The notes under the pieces are model-generated. The model did no database searches. It was given only the letters and a program-made list of their open reading frames with translations, and was not told where the DNA came from. A DNA stretch of 64,000 nt from Posidonia oceanica (Eukaryota > Streptophyta > Magnoliopsida > Alismatales > Posidoniaceae): assembly GCA_037176725.1 (NCBI GenBank), contig JAZBRS010000039.1, positions 29,796,001 through 29,860,000 on the forward strand, given 5' to 3'. The position numbers and the translations under genes were made by a program. Within the stretch, counting starts at the first letter, position 1; each line of letters opens with the position of its first letter. This document shows positions 24,452 through 34,500 of the stretch, one piece after another.

Positions 24452-24620
24452 GTTTTAGAAAAGTTAGGGACCGAAATGCAAAGTTATTGAAAAGTTAGGG
24501 ACCTAAATGTAAAGTTTTTGAAAAGTTAGGGACCTAAATGCAAAGTTTTTGAAAAGTTGGGGGCCTAAATGCAAAATTTTTGAAAAGTTAAGGGCCTAAA
24601 TGCAATGTTTTTGAAAACTT
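24452..24620. repeat. 31-bp tandem array in the element 1 LTR
   Basis: About five units of AAAAGTTAGGGACCTAAATG plus CAAAGTTTTTG occur here. A matching array at 31,511-31,660 marks the point where the truncated right LTR begins. Confidence 0.85.
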
Positions 24621-27600
24621 GAGGGTTTAGATGCAAATAAAATAAAATGCAGGGTATGAATTGCAATTTTATCTAGAAAAATGTGCAGTTAAATGATTTT
24701 TCTAAACATGCAGAGGACTAAAATGCAATTTAAAATCATGTAGGGGCTAAAATGCAATTTTATATGGTAAAGTATGCAATATAAATGATGCTGTGCATGC
24801 ATGCAGAGGACTAAAGTGCAAAAATAAAATAAGACAGGATAAAGTGCAATGCAATATGGTAAAATAAGAAATTAAATGAGTTTTACAACTAAACAGAGGA
24901 TTGAATTGCAAATAAAATAAAAAGCAGAACTAAAAGGCGATGTAATAAGGTAAAAGCAGATATTTAAGTGACATTTAACAACCATAGGACTTAGATGCAA
25001 AATAAAATAATTACCGGACTGGAAAAATAGAAAACAGAAAAGTATTTGAACTAGAGCAGGATCAACATGCATATAAAATAAATAACTAGGCTGGAAATAA
25101 ATAAAACTAAAAAAGCTGTAACTGTAGAGGACTAACATGCAAATAAAAATAAAGAGCTGGGCTTAAACTAAAAGAAAACAGAAGTTTTTATACAGCAGCA
25201 GGACTAACATGCAAATAAGCGAAACTACGTATTGTTCATGCAATTTCATATGATTTTTATTTAGAATTAAATGAATCTTGAACTATGGCTGGACTGGAAA
25301 GTAAATAAGCAAAACAGCAAGGTAAAAATGCAATTTCATGGCAAAGTTCATAAGTTAAGGAAAAATAAAAACGATGGCAAACGAAGGGAAATAAAATAAT
25401 AAGAACACTGTAGCGAAGCTAACAGAGGCCAGTGCCGAAGAAGGAGACCCGCTCGGACGGTGCTGGCAGGCCGGGGAGCTGCGCCAGAGGTGCATGGAGG
25501 CCAGAGGTGTGTCGGCGGACCATGACAGAGCTTGGAGCGGACTGGAGAAGGTGGCAGAGCTCTGCAGAAGCTCTGGAAGCAGACTGGAGGAGGGAGGCAT
25601 CGACGGCAGAAATGGAGGACAGGACAGCGTTGCTGGAAGCTCCGCGATGCTCAGAGGATCGACAGCGAGGGACGAGCAGGCTGGAGCAACGATCTACGCG
25701 CAGAAGCTTGCCAGAGAAGACAGGTCCTCGGCAGCGACGACTTCGCGCGACACAGACCAGAACCTTATTCTAATGGGTCTGGGAGCAAGAGAGGAAGAAA
25801 GCTAGCCTAAAGGTGCAAGCAGGTACCTATTTCGATGGCTGAGTCGCTCCCCCGACGCAGGTGGTTTTAGCAGAGGTCGACGATGGTGGTCTAGCTAGTG
25901 CAGGCATTCCCGGCGGCTCGCGAAGGTCGGGATCCACTCCAGGCGTCGCTCTAGAGCTTCTTGGATGCTCAGGTACAAGCTTGCAGACCGGAGGAAGAAG
26001 TTGGCTCTTTTGGGTTCCACAGAGACTGCCGGGGGTGGGGGGAACGGTCTATTGCTCCTCGGGCTAAGTGGAGAGCTCCGGTGGGTAGTTGGGTGTCTGG
26101 TGGTGGTGAGGAAGTGTTTGAATTGGATCGGGGAGTGCTGTGGAGGAAGTTGTGGATTGGGTTGATTTCTAGACAGAAAAGGAGGTATGTGTTTGCAGTG
26201 GATGGTTGGAGCTGTGGTGAGTGTTTGGATGGGATACTGGGGGGTTTGGAAAGGTGGAGTTCAGGCGAGTTGGGTGGAGGAATTTAGGCTGAGTTGGTGG
26301 TCTGAGGAGTTGGGAATTTTGAAGTGGAGGGAGTTGGGTTCTGTGGAGGAGAATGGAGGTGTTTTGGGTGTTTCTAGGTTGGTTCTGGTCGTGGAAGAGT
26401 GGAGATGGATTGCTGGAGGATTGGGTGATATTTGGGGAAGGATTTGGGATGGTTTTAAGGTCTGTGGAGGGGTCTGTTGGGAGAGGGAAGATGCTGAATT
26501 TCAGAGGGAAGGAGGAGGAGAATTCTGTTGGCTCTCACGCTCTCTTTGGATTGGCAAAAAGGTGTGGAAGGAGTGGAGAGGGTGCTGGTTTTAACGAGAG
26601 GCATTGGAGCTGCTGATGGATGCTGGTGGATTTCAAAATCCACCAAGCGAGGAGATTGCAGCTGATGGCTGCGACCGGCGAGGCGATGGGCATTAATGCC
26701 GCCGAAGAAGGAGATGGGAAAGCTGAAAGAGGGTGAGAGAGGAGAGGGCGTGAGAAGGAGGGGAAGATTTTGGATTTGAAACGAGGGGGGAATGCTGTTG
26801 CAGCTCGTGGGAGAAGAAGCAGAAGGCTGAAAGAAAGGAAGAAGGAAGGGAAGAAGGGGGGGAAGGAGGAGGAAGGATTTGGGCAAGTGGCAGATGGGCT
26901 GGGCTCGTGCGGGAAAAGAAACAAAGAAAGAAAAAAAGAAAGAGAGGGGAGAAGGTAGGAGGCAGGTGGGCCGGGTCGGAGTAAAGAAAAGAAAAGAAGA
27001 AAGAAAAAAGAAGAAAGGAAAAAAGAAAGGAGAAAGAAAGAGAAGAAGAAAAAGATTTGGAATAAAATAAAAAAGATTTGGAAATATTTTAGAGTGGTTG
27101 TTTTTAGGTTAGGATTTTTAATTAGATTTTTAAAGGATTGTTTTTTAATTAGTTAATTAGGGTTGAGAGGAGTTTTAGCTTTGATTTTAGTTTTTTGTGA
27201 TTTTTCTTAAGTTTTCTTTAAATTGTTTTTTAAGTTTGTTTTAAATATTTGTTAAGTTTTTTAATTATTTTTAAGTTAAGTTTTTTTCTTGTTAAGTTTT
27301 TCCTCTTTTTTTCTTTTTAATTAAGTGTTTTAAATTGTTTTAAGTTTTAACTGTTTCTTTAGATTTGTTACTTGTTTTTTAATTACTTATCCTAGGGTTT
27401 TTTAATTGTTTTTCCTTTTTTAGGATTTGTTTTTGATTTGTTGTTATTTTTAATAGGGTTCTTTCTTTTTGTTTGTTTTGGTTACATTTTTCTTTTGTTT
27501 TTTTTTCAATAGCGTTTTCCTCTTCTTTGTTTTATATATTTTTTTTAGATTGCATTCTTAGTTTTTTAGTTGCTTTTAGTTGGAATTTTCTTTTAATTGT

Positions 27601-28355
27601 TTGTCCAAGTTTTTTAATTATTTCTTTTTAAGGTTTTGGTTTGTTTCTCTTTTGTTTTCCTTTTTAAATTAGAGTTTTAAAGGTTTAGTGGAAGAAAGGA
27701 AAAGGAAAAGGAGAGGAAGAAGAAAAGAAAGAAATAAAGAAAGAAAGAAGAAAGGGAGGGGAGGAAAGAAATTAAATACTAGAAAATCAAGAGATAAGAT
27801 AAAAATAAAGTAAAAATACAGATAAAATACAGTAAGGAAAGATGCACAGGGGGGCCCACTGCCAAGCAGGAATAAGAGAAAGAAGGAGAGGAAAAGAAGG
27901 AGAATAAGAGGGAGAATAGAGAGGAGAGAGAAAAGAATAATTTTGGAGAGAGAAAAGGATAATTTGGAGAGATGAAGGGGATAAAGGCTTGAAAATGGAG
28001 TGGGATTGGGTGAGTGTGTGGCCTAGGGTTTCTAGTGTTTAACCTAGGATTTGAAGTGGGGTTTTGGAAGAGTTTTGGGTGTAGAAAAAAGGGGGGATTT
28101 ACCTAGGTTTTCTAGGATTTTTGGGAGTGGTTTTGGTTTGAAATTCTAAGAGTTTTTTGGAGGGTTTTCCAGGTTAGGAAGGGTGGGTTTTCCTATGATT
28201 TTTGGGTGATTTTTTGGGTTAGAAAAATGGGTGTGATTCTAGGTCTGGTTTTGGGTTTGATTTGAAGAGAAGGATGTGGTTTTGGGTCTAGGTTTGGGTT
28301 CAGAAGCCACCAGAAGGATTCCACTAATTCAGCCTGTCAAAATGGGGTGTCTACA

Positions 28356-28372
28356 GATGCCCCTCCCTGAGC
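28356..28372 (-). other. Polypurine tract of element 1
   Basis: The minus strand reads GCTCAGGGAGGGGCATC immediately before the LTR start TGTAGACACC. It is identical in element 2 at 45,852. This is the plus-strand primer for reverse transcription. Confidence 0.75.
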
Positions 28373-29154
28373 GAGGTCAAGCGTAGCAGGGCCGCTGCTC
28401 AGGGTTGACAAAACACCCCATCTGACCGACGGGAGCACAAAATTGCTATTGGCATGAGTCACCTATTCAGCAGATGCACCGAACGTCGTGACTCGTTGCC
28501 GCAATGCAAAATGCAAGATGCAGATGCAGATGCATTGCAATGCATGCTAATGCAGATGCAATGTAGATGATGCTGATAATGTAATGATGCTGATGATGTA
28601 ATGATGCTGATGATGTAATGATGCAATGCTGAGGTTGAACCAATATGCTAGTGGTGCATGTGCGGATGCTGTGCATGAGGAAATGCTATGCTGATGCAGT
28701 GAGTGCTGGTGCTAGTGCAGTGTGATGCATGCTGAAGCGAGGAGAAGCAGAAAGTGCGATGATGCAACGCGACAAGTTGGCTGCTCGTCTAAGTGTGCGC
28801 AGCAGGGGCTCCGGAAGGACTAACGTGCTTGCCGCTCAGGCAAGTTGGCTGCTAGTCCGGGGGAGGCCAAAGGGCCCTTGTCCGTTTAGGACAAGTGAAA
28901 TGAGCAGGAGCTCGCGAGGCCGCGAGAAGGGGAAAATGCTTGCCTCCAAGCGAGGCAGCAAATAGGCAGAAAGGGCAATGCAATGCAAAGGGTGTCCTAG
29001 GCAATGCAAGAAGGTGAATGCAAATGCAGATGAATGCAAACACTAGAATGCTATGCAAATGATATGCCTATGCTAACGCTTACTACGCTGTACTCCTCTG
29101 GGGGAAAGCGGGATGGTACATGCACGCGGAAAAGTGGAAATGCAATGCGATGCA

Positions 29155-29345
29155 AAAGCTGAAAGTAAAGTGCTGCAAGAAAAGTGTTGAAAGGAAATTG
29201 CTGAAAGTAAAGTGCTGCGAGGAAAGTGCTGAAAATAAAGTGCTGGAAGTAAAGTGCTGCAAAGAAAGTGCTGAAAATAAAGTGTGGGAAGTAAAGGCTA
29301 AAAGTAAAGTACGGGAAGTAAAGGCTGAAAGTAAAGATGCAAAAA
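29155..29345. repeat. Short-period array (about 15 bp)
   Basis: Variants of GCTGAAAGTAAAGTGCTGC repeat across the stretch with changing length. It is non-coding. Confidence 0.75.
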
Positions 29346-30141
29346 GTAAAGCAGAGGATGTGCATGCAATGGCGGGTACGAAATGCTCGGGAAAACGAAA
29401 TGCAGAAGTTGGTGTAAGGACCACAGAGCAGCAGTAGTGCAATAAGGGTGCAGTGTTATGCAATGTTATGCAGTGGAATACAGGGTATACAGTGGAACGC
29501 CGGGCATGCGAAACCAAGAAAGCAATCCCAAGGCCGCGCACTACTGCGAGTATCATCCCAAGCCGACAAGCTGCGAAAGTCTTGCGGGTGTCGAGGATGA
29601 TACCTTAGGCAATACGCGAGCCAGGGGTTCGAATCCTAAGCACGCGATGTCCGTGTGATGATGAAATGCAATACTAGGACTGACTCTACAAGGGATACAA
29701 AGAAGCTATATGATGTCATGCAATGCGAATGCTGTGAAATGCAATGTACAAACAATGGAACGCCGGGCACGTGAAATCGAGAAATCAATCCTGGTTGTGC
29801 GATGTCCGCGTGATGATGAAATGCTAATGCCATGCAACAAAATGCTATTAAACTACGATGAAATAAGTGATAGGTTAACGGACCTATCGCCGGATAGTTA
29901 GGGCTATCGGCCCGCTGAGGAGTTAACGGACTCATCACCGAATAGTTAGGGCTATCAGCCCGCTGAGGAGTTAACAGACTCATCACCGGATAGTTAGGGC
30001 TATCAGCCCGAATGAGGGTGGAAAGGGGGCGGGGATACCGAACCAAAAGGCGCGGCAAAGGTCCAGAGACGCTCCCGCGACAGTTGGGGATGTCAGCCCA
30101 ATGCAGATGGAAATGGGATACCATGGGGCAGCAAAAATATG

Positions 30142-30170
30142 CCCCTGGTATCGGTGAACGATACCAGGGG
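30142..30170 (-). promoter_or_regulatory. Terminator-like hairpin, element 1 copy 1
   Basis: There is a perfect 12-bp stem CCCCTGGTATCG/CGATACCAGGGG with a 5-nt loop. In the element's sense direction it is followed by CATA and five T residues. The neighbouring GATACCATGGGGCA (30,119) could pair with the same arm instead. Confidence 0.65.
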
Positions 30171-30324
30171 ACAGTCGAAGCGTCCCTGGCATCAAAATGC
30201 AAGGTGGATGAATGAATGGAGGAGTGGATGCGAGGTGATAGATTGACGGACCCATCGCCGAGCAGTTAGGGCTGCCAACCCGATGAGAAAAGGGGGACGA
30301 TACCATAGGGCAGCAAAAAAGATG

Positions 30325-30351
30325 CCCCTGGTATCAGGGTGATACCAGGGG
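30325..30351 (-). promoter_or_regulatory. Terminator-like hairpin, element 1 copy 2
   Basis: There is a perfect 12-bp stem CCCCTGGTATCA/TGATACCAGGGG with a 3-nt loop. In sense direction it is followed by CATC and six T residues. A competing arm GATACCATAGGGCA lies at 30,300. Confidence 0.65.
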
Positions 30352-31510
30352 ACAGCCGAAGTGCCCCTGGCACCAAAATGCGAGGATGGATAGATGAATG
30401 GATGATAGGTTGATGAACCTATCGCCGAGTAGTTAGGGGTGCCAGCCCGAATGCAAAGAATGAGGAATGCAAAAGGATACAGAGAAAACAGGAAACCCCC
30501 TGTGGTGGGTGTGCAATGGTCTCAGCACAGGCATGCATCGTGGCATCACGAGGTGACAAACGAGGGACATGCCAGTCATCAAGGACCTACCCAATGTGGT
30601 GGGCGGCAAAACTTTGAAAAGGGCAGAGCCTCTGAGCGAGGTCAGGCAAAAAGTGCTGATCCTTGACTCCGGTTTTCGAAAACAGGGAGAGAAGAAGGTA
30701 AAGATATATTACAACATGCATGTTTTGGTGGCTTTGGACTTAAAGCAGCTATGAAGAGGGTGCTTCTGTACTTTCTAACTCAGGAGACTCGATCCACAAG
30801 CAATGCCATGCCGAGTTGTGGTCAGTGGCTTTCATTCACACTCTTTGCTCGGGATGAGGCCTTGGCTTTGCAGAGTATAGCCTTTGGCTGCAGGTAGGTA
30901 GCAGAAGCGTTGGACGTAGCTTCACAGCCTCCGTCTTAATTCCTCGGGGACCGACTACCGCTTTTGACACTCACAGAATGATATTTCTTTTCCCCTCTTG
31001 AGTGACTGGAGTTGCATCTAGCCTGGAGGTAAAGTTGTCTGCACAGGGGATTGGAGCATGCTGCTGCGCTCGGAGGGTGGGGCCAGGTCCTCCAGATTAA
31101 GTGTCCCGTGCATTTGCCAGTGTGGCGCTTTGAAGTTGATAACTGAGGGGGCTTCGATACTCGTCCGAGTCACTCCTCTCTTGAGCGCCTTCTTTCTTCA
31201 ACTTCTTTCTTCATTTTTCTTTTATACTCAGCATGCATATCATGTTATCATATTCTTTTGCTCACATGATCTCTATTCTTTTGGACATGCATGACTTCGC
31301 CCTCTTGGGGTAGCAATCCCTGATGAGATGTTAAGAGTTCAGCTGATCGGCGTACACCTTCAGCCTCTGCAATGTGTACAGGCAGCCTCTGGCTATGCTC
31401 TGCTCTACTTCGGTCCTCTCCACGTCTGGTGGACTCTCTTGTTAAGGTGGATCTCGCTTTTGGGACTTCTGAAACTCAGCGGGATGCTCTATTCTACTCT
31501 CAGTCTCATT

Positions 31511-34500
31511 AAGTGCAAAGTTTTTGAAAAGTTAGGGACCTAAACGTAAAGTTTTTGAAAAGTTAGGGACCTAAATGCAAAGTTTTTGAAAAGTTGGGGG
31601 CCTAAATGTAAAGTTTTTGAAAAGTTAGGGGCCTAAATGCAATGTTTTTGAAAACTTAAGGGTCTGGATGCAAATAAAATAAAATGCAGGGTCTGAATTG
31701 CAATTTTATATGGAAAAATGTGCAGTTAAATGATTTGTCTAAACATGTAGAGGACTAAAATGCAATTTAAAATCATGCAGGAGCTAAAATGCAATTTTAT
31801 ATGAAAAATGTGCAGTTAAATGATTTTTCTAAACATGCAGAGGATTAAAATGCAATTTAAAATCATGTAGGGGCTAAAATGCAATTTTATATGGTAAAGT
31901 ATGCAATAAAATGATGCTGTGCATGCATGCAGAGGACTAAAGTGCAAAAATAAAATAAGACAGGATAAAAGTGCAATGCAATATGGTAAAATAAGAAATT
32001 AAATGAGTTTTACAACTAAACAGAGGATTGAATTGCAAATAAAATAAAAAGCAGGACTAAAAGGTAATGTAATAAGGTAAAAGCAGATATTTAAATGACA
32101 TTTAACAACCATAGGACTTAGATGCAAAATAAAATAATTGCCGGACTGGAAAAATAGAAAACAGAAAAGTATTTGAACTAGAGCAGGATCAACATGCAAA
32201 TAAAATAAATAACTAGGCTGGAAATAAATAAAACTAACAAAGCTGTAACTGCAGAGGACTAACATGCAAATAAAAATAAAGAGCTGGGCTTAAACTAAAA
32301 GAAAACAGAAGTTTTTATACAGTAGCAGGACTAACATGCAAATAAGCGAAACTACGTATTTTTCATGCAATTTCATATGGTTTTTATTCAGAATTAAATG
32401 AATCTTGAACTATGGCTGGATTGGAAAGTAAATAAGCAGCAAAGTAAAAATGCAATTTCATGGCAAAGTTCATAAGTTAAGGAAAAATAAAAGCAATGGC
32501 AAACGAACGGAAATAAAATAATAAGAACACTGTAGCGAAGCTAACAGAGGCCGGTGCCGAAGAAGGAGACCCGCTCGGACGGTGCTGGCGGGCCGGGGAG
32601 CTGCGCCAGAGGTGCATGGAGGCCAGAGGTGTGTCGGTGGACCATGACAGAGCTTGGAGCAGACTGGAGAAGGTGGTGGAGCTTTGCAGAAGCTCTGGAA
32701 GCAGACCGGAGGAGGGAGGCATCGACGGCGGAAATGGAGGACAGGACGGCGCTGCTGGAAGCTCCGCGATGCTCGGAGGATTGACAGCGAGGGACGAGCG
32801 GGCCGGAGCGACAATCTGCGCGCAGAAGCTTGCCAGAGAAGACAAGTCCTCGGCGGCGACGACTTCGCGCGACACAGACCAGAACCCTATTCTAATGGGT
32901 CGGGGAGCAACAGATAAAGAAAGCTAGCCTAAAGGTGCAAGCAGGTACTTGTTTCGACGGCTAAGCCGCTCCCCCCACGCAGGTGGTTTTAGCAGAGGTC
33001 GGCGGTGGTGGTCTAGCTGGTGCAAGCGTTCCTGACGGCTCGCGAAGGTTGGGATCCACTCCAAGCGTCGCTCCGGAGCTTCCTAGATGCTCAGGTACAA
33101 GCTTGCAGACCGGAGGAAGAAGTTGGCTCTTTTGGGTTCCACAGAGACTGCTGGGGGTGTGGGGAGTGGTTTGTTGCTCCTCGGGCTGAGTGGAGGGCTC
33201 CGGTGGGTAGCTAGGTGTCTGGTGGTGGTGAGGAAGTGTTTGAATTGGATCAGGGAGTGCTGTGGAGGAAGTTGTGGATTGGGTTGATTTCTGGACAGAA
33301 AAGGAGTATGTGTTTGCGATGGATGGTTGGAGCTGTGGTGAGTGTTTGGATGGGATACTGGGGGGTCTGGAAAGGTGGAGTTCAGGCGAGTTGGGTGGAG
33401 GAATTTGGGCTGAGTTGGTGGTCTGAGGGGTTGGGAATTTTGAAGTGGAGGAAGTTGGGTTCTGTAGAGGAGAATGGTGGTGTTTTGGGTGTTTCTGGGT
33501 TGGTTCTGGTCGTAGAAGAGTGGAGATGGATTGCTGGAGGATTGGGTGATGTTTGGGGAAGGATTTGGGATGGTTTTAAGGTCTGTGGAGGGGTCTGTTG
33601 GGAGAGGGAAGATGTTGAATTTCAGAGGGAAGGAGGAGGAGAATTCTACTGGCTCTCACGCTCTCTCTGGCTCTCTCTGGATTGATAAAAAGGTGTGGAA
33701 GGAGTGGAGAGGGTGCTGTGTCACGCCCCCAGCGCGACCAAATAGCATCAACTACCCAAATGATATTTAAAAGAATAAACAATTAATTACATTTGAGAAC
33801 AAATTTAAAACTTTTACAAAATTATTAAAATACTCCCAAGATCCCCAGTGTGCGACTACGTGGTTCCCCTAAACAAGCACCAGGTTGGACTGTACCTCGA
33901 ACCTGCACCTGAAAACCAAACACAAAACATGCGTGAGTGACATCTAAGTCACCCAGTACGTGCCACCCAAACCCACGGCAAACGGCAGCAGAAACAATTA
34001 CTAAAGCAATAAACATCATAAATTTATAGTAGTCTATGCTATTTAAAAGCATACCATTCATTAATGTCAAATCACATGCTTTTATAAAGCTATCCACATT
34101 TTCTAAAACATGCAATCTCAAATACATCATAATTCATCTCAAATCCACACTCACACACACATTGATTCCAAATATCATCGAACACCCTGGCCACAGGTGA
34201 ACGACACTAGCCACAAGCAGTTGCAGATGACACACGCATCTCTTGGTTGCAATGCCGCGGAAGACTACCCCATGTGGGAGAACAATCCGCCCCGGGAACT
34301 CAATCCTCAATTTATAGCATGATCATTTTCATGATCAACCTCATAACAACACGAGGTTATGCACTCAGGCGTCCCTTTGGTGCCTGAGCGTCTGGGGACT
34401 CCAACCCCAGCCCCAGCCAGCACCAGCACAGAGGGTAGACCGTCTGTTTCAACGGGGCCTACTGTACCACTAACCTCACCCTAGGCTACCTGACTCTTGG

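Larger units (their letters stand above)
22747..28355 (-). repeat. 3' LTR of element 1 (5.6 kb)
   Basis: The right end ...GGGGTGTCTACA is followed directly by the polypurine tract. The left end TGTAGTAATCCC resembles the end of the element 2 LTR (TGTAGCGATCCC), with about 45 bp of extra sequence before similarity resumes at GATCGGAATCAGG. It contains 30-bp and 31-bp minisatellites, a GC-rich block (25,430-26,300), a purine-rich block (26,800-27,060) and a T-rich block (27,060-27,690). Open frames here are not genes. Confidence 0.75.
29868..30460 (-). other. Hairpin-rich region of element 1
   Basis: Pairs of mini-hairpins follow one another: GATAGG-ttaacgga-CCTATC (29,869) then GATAG-ttaggg-CTATC (29,893). 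A later copy has GCAG-ttaggg-CTGC (30,262). Two large hairpins at 30,142 and 30,325 have perfect 12-bp stems. Stem letters change between copies but both arms change together. Relatives lie in elements 2, 3 and 4. It may be an RNA structure in the 3' part of the element transcript. Confidence 0.7.
28373..31510 (-). mobile_element. Non-coding internal remnant of element 1
   Basis: The first 170 bp match 45,869-46,010 of element 2. GATGATGCTGATAATG-type repeats (28,555-28,630), a short-period array, the hairpin region and an unrecognised part (30,470-31,370) follow. The end (31,376-31,500) matches 22,331-22,450. No gene is seen. The open frames are short or repeat-driven. Confidence 0.65.

Noticed and set aside
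25355..26960. Several overlapping open frames of 60-145 codons on both strands
   Set aside because: They lie in the GC-rich part of the element 1 LTR and in its copy at 32,470-33,770. Frames are not conserved beyond nucleotide similarity and show no domain.
29626..29636. GGTTCGAATCC, a perfect tRNA B-box
   Set aside because: There is no A-box at the right distance, and the flanks do not form acceptor, D or anticodon stems. It is probably chance or a relic.
29636..30202. 188-codon minus-strand frame over the hairpin region
   Set aside because: It is a by-product of short repeats. No conserved protein is found in the related regions of the other elements, where frames are broken.
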